Source: JBBRSC01 sp038245795 (GTDB lineage Bacteria; Actinomycetota; Acidimicrobiia; Acidimicrobiales; Microtrichaceae). From it: a stretch of 7,690 nt of DNA. Below the pieces are notes generated by a model. It searched no databases and was not told where the DNA came from. It worked only from the letters and a program-made list of their open reading frames with translations. The stretch is taken from NCBI GenBank assembly GCA_038245795.1, contig JBBRSC010000163.1, forward strand, positions 1 to 7,690, read 5' to 3'. Shown in pieces: positions 1-6,341 of this stretch; positions within the stretch are counted from its first letter, which is position 1, and each line of letters begins with the position of its first letter. Made by a program: the position numbers and the translations under genes.

Positions 1-282
1 ATCGGGGGCGACCCGCTGGCCGCTGCGCTGATCCGCAGCGCGGCACTGGCCCACGCCGATCGGGTCGATATTCATGCCGCGGCAGCAATCGTCGACGATG
101 ACCCTGCCGGAGCGCTCGCCCGAGCACGAGATCTGGCGGTGACCCGCCACGATCGACAGCACGTGGCCATCATCGCCGAACACGTCACGGGCGACTCCGA
201 CCGCACTCGCTTCCTCGCCCGCCAGCACCTCGCCGAGTTCCCCGACGACGTTGTCATCAGTTGGCTCATGGGGCGCAGCTGA
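1..282 (+). CDS. C-terminal part of a helical-repeat (possibly TPR-like) protein, 5' end outside window
   Basis: An open frame runs from the first base to a TGA at 280-282, giving 93 residues with no in-window start, so the gene begins upstream. The sequence is rich in Ala, Arg, Asp and His and looks all-helical, with no Cys, signal peptide or membrane segment. The tail carries a pattern of the type R-x-x-H-V ... G-D ... H-L-x-x-x-P-x-D (residues about 54-87). This resembles, from memory, a module of tetratricopeptide-38-like proteins, where it is normally internal rather than terminal. The assignment is tentative and no catalytic residue can be seen. The gene converges on the ECF sigma gene and overlaps its 3' end by 17 nt (266-282). 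Strong third-position G/C and the absence of stops support real coding. The function is unknown. Confidence 0.6.
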   Translation: MGGDPLAAALIRSAALAHADRVDIHAAAAIVDDDPAGALARARDLAVTRHDRQHVAIIAEHVTGDSDRTRFLARQHLAEFPDDVVISWLMGRS

Positions 283-871
283 GCACCCGATCGTCGGCCA
301 ACGACTGCGACATTCGCCGCATACCTTCGCGAATGCGAGTCTTGGTCGTCCCCTCGGGGATACCCAGGGTGATCGCCACGTCGCGGTAGGAGCGTCCGCC
401 GAACCAGGCCAGCTCCACTGCCTCCCGTTCGTTGGTCGGCAGCTCCGCGACAGCGGCACGGACACGGAGCGTCAACTCATCATGCATGACAAGGTCGACT
501 GGATCCGCGAACTGACCAGCCGCCGAAGGATCGACACTCGTTCGCTCCTCGCGGCGACGTCGAGCAGCCTCTTGGCGAACCACATCTACTGACCGGTTCC
601 GCGCCACGGATCCCAGGAACGACGCGACATTCCCTCGATCGAGGTCCACCCGCTCAGGATGCCTCCACAGGGTCATGAACACGTCCTGAGCGATCTCGTG
701 AGCCAGCGCCTCACTTCGGGTCACCCTCCAAGCCGCCCGGATGACTTTGGCGGAGTGGCGACGCCAGATCTCGGCGATCGCCTCGGGATCACCGTGCTGG
801 AGCAGGCGAACCAAGGTCCGGTCGTCAGAGGAGGTCGACGGGCCTTCGAGGGTCGTTTCGGTCATCGTCAT
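266..871 (-). CDS. ECF-type RNA polymerase sigma factor (sigma-70 family)
   Basis: This 201-residue protein has the two-domain layout of group 4 (extracytoplasmic function) sigma factors, which direct RNA polymerase to a small regulon. Region 2 spans about residues 34-101, with the core-binding helix AQDVFMTLWRHP (61-72) and the -10-recognising stretch VASFLGSVARNRSVDVVR (82-99). Region 4 spans about 136-188, with ELPTNEREAVELAWFGGRSY followed by the helix-turn-helix around DVAITLGIPEGTTKTRIREG, which contacts the -35 element. There is no SnoaL-like or other C-terminal extension. The region 4 wording recalls SigK-like (ECF19-like) factors, but I cannot assign the group firmly. The frame is open further upstream, but the start at 871 is preferred because AAAGGA lies 6 nt before it and the extra upstream residues look non-coding. 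No anti-sigma gene follows: the next gene downstream is convergent and overlaps by 17 nt. The divergent neighbour is a BTAD regulator. Confidence 0.93.
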   Translation of the reverse strand: MTMTETTLEGPSTSSDDRTLVRLLQHGDPEAIAEIWRRHSAKVIRAAWRVTRSEALAHEIAQDVFMTLWRHPERVDLDRGNVASFLGSVARNRSVDVVRQEAARRRREERTSVDPSAAGQFADPVDLVMHDELTLRVRAAVAELPTNEREAVELAWFGGRSYRDVAITLGIPEGTTKTRIREGMRRMSQSLADDRVLSCAP

Positions 872-877
872 AGCGGA

Positions 878-883
878 TCCTTT
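878..883 (-). promoter_or_regulatory. Ribosome binding site of the ECF sigma gene
   Basis: Read on the minus strand, AAAGGA lies 6 nt before the ATG at 871. This selects that ATG over the in-frame ATG two codons later (865) and over the open frame that continues upstream to about 1090, which would run across the divergent regulator's start. Confidence 0.7.
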
Positions 884-932
884 GGTGCAGCCGAGTTGAA
901 TCGGGGGGTGTCCACAACACTCGGACTTGGCG

Positions 933-972
933 CTGATCACCGGCTGACGACCCACTGATGAATGGCTGATGA
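933..972. repeat. Four direct repeats of CTGAYSA at exact 11-bp spacing; candidate SARP/BTAD operator
   Basis: The heptamers are CTGATCA (933-939), CTGACGA (944-950), CTGATGA (955-961) and CTGATGA (966-972). They start exactly 11 bp apart, about one helical turn, with unrelated 4-bp spacers. Positions C, T, G, A and the final A are invariant. Degenerate partners may continue the phase at 922 (CGGACTT) and 977 (CCGACCT). SARP-family regulators are known to bind heptameric direct repeats with 11-bp (or 22-bp) periodicity through their OmpR-like winged helix. The divergent gene at 1049 encodes such a domain, so binding by that protein is a reasonable inference. The usual short distance from the last repeat to a -10 box is not evident in either direction, so the regulated promoter is unresolved. 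Confidence 0.65.
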
Positions 973-1036
973 CAGCCCGACCTCCCGACCAGTTGCCGCC
1001 CAATTCCGGCCCTCGCCAACGCATGCCTCCTAGCGG

Positions 1037-1042
1037 TACTTT
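1037..1042 (+). promoter_or_regulatory. Possible -10 element for leaderless expression of the BTAD regulator
   Basis: TACTTT matches the TANNNT form of a primary-sigma -10 box. It ends 6 nt before the GTG at 1049, the distance expected if transcription starts at the start codon. The start has no good Shine-Dalgarno sequence, which fits leaderless translation, common in actinobacteria. No recognisable -35 element lies at the right distance, so the call is weak. Confidence 0.3.
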
Positions 1043-1048
1043 GAGCAT

Positions 1049-3727
1049 GTGCTTGAAATACGACTGCTCGGGCCGCTCGAGGTGGCACAAAATGGCGAGC
1101 AGATCCGGGTGACGGGCGCGAAGACCAGGACCCTTCTGACCCGGTTGGCTCTCGACGTCGGTTCGGCGGTCTCGACTGACCGGCTCATCGACGCATTGTG
1201 GGGCGACGAACCGCCCGAAAATGCGCTGAATGCGCTCCAGGCGAAGGTCTCAGAGCTGCGCCGGGCACTCGGCTCCGACCGGGTCCTAGCGCGCCCGCCC
1301 GGCTACGAGTTGGTGATCGACCGAAACGGTGTTGACGCACACCGCTTCGTCGATCTGGTCGCGACCGCCCGGAACCTCTCGAGCGACCACCCAGAGCAGG
1401 CCTCGGACAACTACATCTCTGCGCTGACACTCTGGCGCGGAACGGAGCTGGCAGGGTACGTCGATCCCCAGTCAGGTCTGCCGTTGACATCGCCACTTCA
1501 CGAACTGCGACTGGCCGCGTTCGAGGAGCGCTGCCACCTCGAAATCGCGGCAGGTCGGGGGCGGACACTGGTGGGCGAGCTGACAGAGTCCGTGACCGAG
1601 CACCCGCTACGCGAATCGCTCGTCGAGCTGCTGATGCTCGCCCTGGCCGCCGGCAGCAGACAAGCCGACGCGCTGGCTGCCTATCGCAAGCTCCGCACCC
1701 GGCTGATCGATCAGCTGGGCATCGAGCCGAGCCCTCGTCTCCAGGAACTCGAGGCGAAGGTTCTCGCCCACGACCCGGCGGTGATCGACAGCCGCGACCC
1801 TGCATTCCGACCCACTCGGCACCTCCCAAGTCCGCTCTCCTCGTTCATCGACCGCCCGGAAGAGGTGGCACGACTGGTTGACCTGCTCAGCCGCCGCAGA
1901 CTGGTGACGATCACCGGCCCCGGCGGAGCGGGAAAGACCCGGCTGGCGATCGAAGCGGCCAGTCGCATCGACCCCCCATCTGACGGGATCTGGTTCGTTG
2001 CACTTGAGGACCTCTCCGTGGTCGATGGCGTCCACGACGCCATCGCCGCCGTGCTCGGCGCCGTCGGCCCCGACGCCGTAATGGCACTGCGCAGTCGCCT
2101 TCGGGATGCATCGCTGTTGCTGGTCATCGACAACTGCGAGCACCTCGACCTTGCACTCGGAAATGTGGTCCGCCAACTGCTCGAGGACGCACCGGGACTC
2201 TCGATCCTGGCGACCAGCCAGCGTGCCCTCGGGCTCCCCGGTGAGGCTCAACTCACTCTCGGTCCGCTCCCTCGGGCACCGGCCAGACAGCTCTTCGTCG
2301 AACGAGCACGGGACCTGGTGCCAGAGCTCGGACTCGACGAACTCGGCGCCGATCGGCGACTGATCGAGCAGATCTGCGCCCAGGTCGACGACCTCCCGCT
2401 TGCCATCGAGCTGGCCGCCGGGCGCTGCGACGTCCTGTCGTTGGACGAGATCGCCGAGCACATCCGATCAGGCCTAACCGTCCTGCGTGACGCCGGGGAA
2501 GGCCGAGCTCCCCGCCATCGGAGGCTCGACTCCACGATCTCGTGGAGCTACGACCTGCTGTTCCCCGATGCTCAATTGACCCTCCAGAGCCTCGCTTGGT
2601 TCGTCGGCGGCGCTCCCATCGAGGGACTCCAGGCCGTGGTGACGTCCCTCGGGCTTCCCGAGGGAGAGGTGCTCGACCTGGTCAGCCATCTCGTGGAGCG
2701 GTCGATCGTCGTGGTCGAGCGGTACGCGGCGGGCTCCCGCTATCACCTCCTGGACAGCATCCGCTCCTTTGCGCGAGCCCGAGCCGTCGACGACGCACGC
2801 GACGACACCATTGCCGACGCTCACGCCTCGTGGGTCGCCGAGATGGCCTCCGAGATCATCACCGGACTCCGCACCGAAATCTACTTTGGGCACCTCGGGA
2901 AGATCCGAATCGAGCGATCCAACATCGACGCTGCCCTCGGCCGGCTCATGCAGCACGATCCGACGAAAGCACTGACCACGGCCAGCGGGTTGTGTTACGC
3001 ATGGATGATTCTCGGAGATGCCGCGGCCGGGGCATCGCGAATAGAGCAGGCCCTCGCAGCGGCGAGTACGACAGTGAGCGACGACCAAAAGGGCCTGGCC
3101 AGGGCGCGCTCGGCGCAACTACTGGCCCGCAGCGGGTCCGTGCAACGGGCGGTCGAGGTCAGCGAAACGGCGATGGCCGAGGTGGCATGTGGCTCCGAAG
3201 CGAGCCGGACCGAAGTCCAGTCCATACGGGGCAAGGTGCTGGTCCACGCAGGCCGCTACGACGAAGGCCGCGCCCTAGAGGTTGACGCACGAGTTCGATT
3301 CGAAGCCCTCGGCGATATCTGGGGCGTCGCCATGGCCAATCTGACCATTGGCTGGGCCGATCTGCTGGTCGGGGACCACGATGGCGCCGGGCGCGAGACC
3401 CGGGCAGCGCTCGCTGCACTCGGAACGACGTCCCAACCATGGATCATGCACGCGGGACATCGTCTGCTCGGAGTCCTCGACAACGAAGCCGGTCGATATG
3501 ACGACGCACTGGGCCACTTCGCCATTGCGCTCGACACGGCTCGAGCCATGGGATCGTTGACCGACGAAGGCCAGACCCTTGCCCGAATCGCCACGACTCA
3601 GCTTCTACGCGGCGACCATACCGATGGGCTGAGCATCCTGTACGAAGCCCTGAGCATCAGCCGGCTCGCCGGCGATCAAGTGACCGCCAGCGCTGTGAGC
3701 CATCAAATCGAGTCGTTCCACAACTGA
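1049..3727 (+). CDS. AfsR/SARP-type transcriptional regulator: winged helix, BTAD, STAND NTPase and TPR-like C-terminus
   Basis: This 892-residue cytoplasmic regulator has four parts. Residues 1-92 form an OmpR/PhoB-like winged helix (MLEIRLLGPLEV start, RLIDALWGDEPP, LQAKVSELRRALG, PPGYELVID). Residues about 95-242 are the bacterial transcriptional activation domain, ending LGIEPSPRLQELE. A STAND/NB-ARC-like NTPase follows, with Walker A GPGGAGKT at 290-297, Walker B VIDNCEHL with Asp361, and the GLPL-like DLPLAIEL at 448-455. A winged segment around LAWFVGGAP and a YHLLDSIRSFARARA motif come next, as in AfsR and MalT-type ATPases. Residues about 620-892 are Ala-rich helical pairs resembling TPRs, probably the signal- or partner-sensing part. 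ATP binding and oligomerisation are expected to gate DNA binding. The GTG start is chosen because the family N-terminus begins there. The gene diverges from the ECF sigma gene, with 11-bp-phased repeats between them, and lies 62 bp before a dehydrogenase. The ligand and targets are unknown. Confidence 0.95.
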   Translation: MLEIRLLGPLEVAQNGEQIRVTGAKTRTLLTRLALDVGSAVSTDRLIDALWGDEPPENALNALQAKVSELRRALGSDRVLARPPGYELVIDRNGVDAHRFVDLVATARNLSSDHPEQASDNYISALTLWRGTELAGYVDPQSGLPLTSPLHELRLAAFEERCHLEIAAGRGRTLVGELTESVTEHPLRESLVELLMLALAAGSRQADALAAYRKLRTRLIDQLGIEPSPRLQELEAKVLAHDPAVIDSRDPAFRPTRHLPSPLSSFIDRPEEVARLVDLLSRRRLVTITGPGGAGKTRLAIEAASRIDPPSDGIWFVALEDLSVVDGVHDAIAAVLGAVGPDAVMALRSRLRDASLLLVIDNCEHLDLALGNVVRQLLEDAPGLSILATSQRALGLPGEAQLTLGPLPRAPARQLFVERARDLVPELGLDELGADRRLIEQICAQVDDLPLAIELAAGRCDVLSLDEIAEHIRSGLTVLRDAGEGRAPRHRRLDSTISWSYDLLFPDAQLTLQSLAWFVGGAPIEGLQAVVTSLGLPEGEVLDLVSHLVERSIVVVERYAAGSRYHLLDSIRSFARARAVDDARDDTIADAHASWVAEMASEIITGLRTEIYFGHLGKIRIERSNIDAALGRLMQHDPTKALTTASGLCYAWMILGDAAAGASRIEQALAAASTTVSDDQKGLARARSAQLLARSGSVQRAVEVSETAMAEVACGSEASRTEVQSIRGKVLVHAGRYDEGRALEVDARVRFEALGDIWGVAMANLTIGWADLLVGDHDGAGRETRAALAALGTTSQPWIMHAGHRLLGVLDNEAGRYDDALGHFAIALDTARAMGSLTDEGQTLARIATTQLLRGDHTDGLSILYEALSISRLAGDQVTASAVSHQIESFHN

Positions 3728-3789
3728 CAGAATGACCCTCAGACGACCCTTCCCCAGCCGCCAATAGACGATGAGTCGAGGTTCACCCG

Positions 3790-4758
3790 ATGCCCAAGTT
3801 CGGAAATGCCACCACCACCGACGAGGTCCTCGACGGTCTCGATCTGGCCGGACGACGCGTCGTCATCACCGGAGCCGCCACTGGCCTCGGACGCGAGAGC
3901 GCTCGAGCATTCGCGACCCATGGCGCAGCAGTCACCGTCGTCGCCCGAAGCATCGAGCGAGCCGCTGGCGCTGTGACCGAACTGGAACAGCTGGTCCCCG
4001 ATGGGTCCTTCGAACCCGGCGTCGTCGACCTGGGCGACCTCGCTACCGTGCGCTCCTTCGCCGAGTCGTACCTGAACACACACGACGCCATCGACTTACT
4101 GATCAACAACGCCGGCGTCATGGCGTGTCCGAAGGGGCGGACCGTTGACGGCTTCGAAACGCAATTCGGCACCAACCATCTCGGCCATTTTCTGCTCACA
4201 GCGCTGCTCTCGCCGGCGCTGCTCCGCGGCGACAGCCCGCGCGTCGTCACGTTGAGTTCCGCCGGACACGCGCGCAGTGACGTCGACCTGATCGACCCGA
4301 ACTTCGAGACGACCCCGTACGGCGAATGGCTGGCGTACGGACGCTCGAAGACCGCCAACGCCCTTTTCGCTCGTGAGCTCGCTCGCCGCGGCGGACCGAG
4401 CGGCTTGTTGTCCTTCTCCGTGCACCCGGGCGGCATCGTGACCGACCTCGGCCGGCACCTCAACGACGACCTGATCAACCAGATGATGGCGGTCGCACAA
4501 GAGCGCGCCGACGACAACGGCGAGAGCGTGGGTATCACGTGGAAGTCGGTCGAAGCCGGCGCCGCAACACAGGTCTGGGCGGCAACCTCGCCAGAGCTGA
4601 TCGATCACAACGGCGCCTACCTCGCCGATTGCGGGCTCGGCGTGCTCGACGGAAATCCTGGCGTGAACGGGTTCCTCCCGTATCTTCTCGACGACGAACA
4701 TGCGGCTGGGCTGTGGGAACTCAGCGAAGGACTCGTCGACCAGACGTTCTCGTTCTGA
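3790..4758 (+). CDS. Short-chain dehydrogenase/reductase (SDR), retinol dehydrogenase-like
   Basis: This 322-residue protein is a classical-type SDR with an NAD(P)-binding Rossmann fold. The visible motifs are the nucleotide-binding TGAATGLG (27-34), NNAG (106-109), Asn129 in GTNHLGHF, the catalytic Ser in LSSAG (156/157), and YGRSK with Tyr183 and Lys187, followed by SVHPGGIVTDL. Arg53, after the second beta strand, suggests preference for NADP(H). The overall pattern (NHLGHFLLT, HPGG) resembles retinol-dehydrogenase and WWOX-like SDRs, but the substrate cannot be predicted. It is slightly longer than the roughly 250-residue core, as usual for this subgroup. A CGAGG ribosome binding site at 3777-3781 lies 8 nt before the ATG. 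The gene starts 62 bp after the BTAD regulator on the same strand with no visible terminator between them, so co-transcription is possible. Leu103 is encoded by TTA, an uncommon codon in such DNA. The stop codon lies inside a 17-bp tandem repeat. Confidence 0.95.
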   Translation: MPKFGNATTTDEVLDGLDLAGRRVVITGAATGLGRESARAFATHGAAVTVVARSIERAAGAVTELEQLVPDGSFEPGVVDLGDLATVRSFAESYLNTHDAIDLLINNAGVMACPKGRTVDGFETQFGTNHLGHFLLTALLSPALLRGDSPRVVTLSSAGHARSDVDLIDPNFETTPYGEWLAYGRSKTANALFARELARRGGPSGLLSFSVHPGGIVTDLGRHLNDDLINQMMAVAQERADDNGESVGITWKSVEAGAATQVWAATSPELIDHNGAYLADCGLGVLDGNPGVNGFLPYLLDDEHAAGLWELSEGLVDQTFSF

Positions 4759-4792
4759 CAGCTTTCTCGTTCTGACAGCTTTCTCGTTCTGA
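4747..4792 (+). repeat. 17-bp tandem repeat (2.7 copies) spanning the SDR stop codon
   Basis: The unit TTCTCGTTCTGACAGCT occurs perfectly at 4747-4763 and 4764-4780. A third, partial copy (TTCTCGTTCTGA) is at 4781-4792. The first copy contains the last three sense codons and the TGA of the dehydrogenase. Because 17 is not a multiple of 3, each copy places the same Phe-Ser-Phe-stop string in a different reading frame. It looks like a recent slippage duplication at the gene end. No hairpin forms from it. Confidence 0.9.
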
Positions 4793-4854
4793 AACAGCGT
4801 CACGCCTCACAAATGCTGCTGACGGAATGGGCTCGAGGGTCCGGACTCACTCGG

Positions 4855-6087
4855 TCAGTCTGCGTCGCGTCCTTGGCTGGCGTCGCCGCCGACCTCGGGG
4901 GCCGAGACATCACCACTCCGTGCGATTCCGACGGCGATCGACGGGAACAACACCACCGAGAGCATTCCCGCTGACACCAGCGCCGCGGCATTGACGGGTT
5001 TGATGGCTTCGATCGAGACACCGATCGCCGTCGCCGCGACCAAGAACGGGAGTGACGTCGCCTGGAGCAGTCCGGCGACGACCACCCCGCGGCGCCCCAG
5101 AAGTGACTGGTACACCAGCGCCGGAAGGGCCCGGGCGATCAGGAGTGCCAACAGAAAGAGCGGAACCCTCGCGATGGCTGACGGAGCGGCCAGCAATGCG
5201 TTGAGATCGAACCGAACGCCACTGGAGATGAAGAAGATGGGGATCAGGAAACCGAAGCCGATCGCCTCGAGCTTGATCGGGAGGTTCGGATGGCTGGTCG
5301 AACCTCGATCCACCGTGCCCAACACGGCACCGGCCAGAAACGCACCGAGGATCGTCTCGAGTCCAACCGAGGCAGCGAGCGCTACGAAGCCAATCAGCAA
5401 CGCCACCGCGATGCGCACGCGGATCTCTGCCGACGTGTCCTGGAGGGCGCTGAGCACCGCATCGATGCGAGAGCTACGGCCCGCACGGCTGAGCACGATC
5501 CCGATCGCTGCTGCTGCCGTCAGCAGGCCGATCACCGTAATCAGCCTGCTGACGGTGCTGCCCTCGGATTCAGAGAAGAACAGGGCGAGCAGGATGATCC
5601 CGCCGAAGTCAGCAATGGTGGCCCCGGCCACGGTCATCTGACCGAGCTGCGTGTTGAGCAACCCGGCGTCCTTCAACACCGGCACGATCAACCCCAATGA
5701 GGTCGCACAGAGCGCAACTGCGAGAAACATGGGACTGCGGACCCAGTCCAAGGCATGGAAGGCGACTCCGAGTCCGAAGCCGAACACGAGCGTGAGCGCG
5801 AACCCTCCGAGGGCCAACCGAAGCGGCGGCCCGGCCAGTGCCACAAGGTCGATCTCCAGGCCGGCGAGGAACAAGAGGAACGCCAAGCCGATCAACGCGA
5901 GAATCTTGATCGGAACATCGTCGATCTTCACCCAGCCGAATCCTGCCGGACCGACTGCGATGCCGGCCAGGATCTCCAGTACCGGCCCCGGGAACCTCAG
6001 CCACGGCACGATCGCCACCAGGATCGGGGCGGCAACCGCGATCAGACACACGATCAGCAAGCCGTTGAATGACAGCCCCGTCATCAT
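4855..6087 (-). CDS. Cation:proton antiporter, CPA2 family (Na+/H+ exchanger domain)
   Basis: This 410-residue integral membrane protein has about 12-13 hydrophobic helices filling residues 6 to 390. It is expected to exchange Na+ or K+ for H+ across the cytoplasmic membrane. Family marks are GPVLEILAGIAVGPAGFGW (34-52), the LLFLAGLEID segment (71-80), a membrane Asp160 in TIADFGG that matches the conserved ion-binding acid, ETILGAFLAGAVLG (244-257), and KLEAIGFGFLIPIFFISSG (282-290 region). The tail after residue 390 is short, polar and acidic. There is no TrkA-N/RCK nucleotide-binding domain as found in KefB and KefC, so this is a transmembrane-only form. The start is ATG at 6087 or the adjacent ATG at 6084. 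Neither has a clear Shine-Dalgarno, but the first helix begins almost at once. It converges on the dehydrogenase and diverges from isocitrate dehydrogenase. The ion preference is not readable. Confidence 0.93.
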   Translation of the reverse strand: MMTGLSFNGLLIVCLIAVAAPILVAIVPWLRFPGPVLEILAGIAVGPAGFGWVKIDDVPIKILALIGLAFLLFLAGLEIDLVALAGPPLRLALGGFALTLVFGFGLGVAFHALDWVRSPMFLAVALCATSLGLIVPVLKDAGLLNTQLGQMTVAGATIADFGGIILLALFFSESEGSTVSRLITVIGLLTAAAAIGIVLSRAGRSSRIDAVLSALQDTSAEIRVRIAVALLIGFVALAASVGLETILGAFLAGAVLGTVDRGSTSHPNLPIKLEAIGFGFLIPIFFISSGVRFDLNALLAAPSAIARVPLFLLALLIARALPALVYQSLLGRRGVVVAGLLQATSLPFLVAATAIGVSIEAIKPVNAAALVSAGMLSVVLFPSIAVGIARSGDVSAPEVGGDASQGRDAD

Positions 6088-6341
6088 CCGCGGCGGCTCG
6101 GAGCAATCGTCGACATCACTGGAGCCGCTTCGGGCGACGTCTGGCCAACCCGTTGTCCATCGAAATCCTCCACGGCAAACCCTAGGTCCAGACCAAACGT
6201 GACGCTCCGGATCGGCGCCGATTTTCTCCCATCGTCAACATGCGAAACAGAACACACGATACATAATTGCGGAATTCTTCTTCGTACGTTACGGTGAGGT
6301 CCCACAAGTCAGCGAGCGTTCGAACCATCGAGGAGACCGCC
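6088..6341. promoter_or_regulatory. Divergent promoter region between the antiporter and isocitrate dehydrogenase
   Basis: This 254-bp gene-free region drives genes in both directions. Positions about 6241-6290 are distinctly AT-richer than the surroundings, as expected of promoter DNA. For the isocitrate dehydrogenase, TACGTT (6285-6290) is a possible -10 box that would give a leader of about 45 nt. CATAAT (6262-6267) is an alternative. No good -35 element was recognised. A perfect 12-bp palindrome lies at 6211-6222. No credible small gene or terminator was seen here. Confidence 0.5.
6211..6222. repeat. Perfect 12-bp palindrome, possible operator
   Basis: ATCGGCGCCGAT reads identically on both strands and sits in the antiporter/isocitrate dehydrogenase divergent region, about 120 bp from either start. 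It could be a dimeric repressor site. A GC-rich 12-mer palindrome can also occur by chance, so the functional meaning is uncertain. Confidence 0.3.

Larger units (their letters stand above)
872..1048. promoter_or_regulatory. Divergent control region between the ECF sigma gene and the BTAD regulator
   Basis: This 177-bp gene-free stretch must hold the promoters of both flanking genes. Its most notable content is the 11-bp-period direct repeat at 933-972. On the minus strand, AAC (994-992) and TGTC (974-971) are 17 nt apart. This loosely resembles the AAC/CGTC promoter architecture of ECF sigma factors and could mean autoregulation, but the match is weak. On the plus strand TACTTT (1037-1042) lies just before the GTG start. 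No convincing TTGACA-like -35 element was found for either direction. No small gene or stable hairpin is evident. Confidence 0.7.

Noticed and set aside
971..994. AAC-N17-TGTC on the minus strand as an autoregulatory ECF promoter for the sigma gene
   Set aside because: It matches only loosely (TGTC rather than CGTC) and would give a leader of about 90 nt containing most of the phased repeats. It is not strong enough to list as a separate promoter.
872..1090. N-terminal extension of the sigma factor in an open frame up to about position 1090
   Set aside because: It would cross the divergent regulator's start. The extra 73 residues have no sigma-factor similarity, and a good ribosome binding site marks the start at 871.
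1607..2461. Long minus-strand open frames inside the BTAD regulator gene
   Set aside because: They are antisense shadows of a clearly coding high-G+C gene, with no recognisable domains or ribosome binding sites.
4096..4098. TTA leucine codon in the SDR gene as a sign of bldA-type developmental control
   Set aside because: A single rare codon outside a confirmed Streptomyces context is not evidence of such control.
4798..4824. Inverted repeat CGTCA/TGACG between the convergent SDR and antiporter as a terminator
   Set aside because: The stem is only 5 bp with a 17-nt loop and no following T-run, so it is too weak to call.
4844..4860. Imperfect inverted repeat GACTCA/TCAGTC over the antiporter stop codon
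   Set aside because: The stem is short with a mismatch and no T-tract, and is compatible with chance.
6084..6305. Small minus-strand open frame of 73 codons in the divergent promoter region
   Set aside because: It would start with GTG, shows no recognisable domain, has Arg/Ser-rich composition typical of random high-G+C frames, and covers the likely promoters and the antiporter start.
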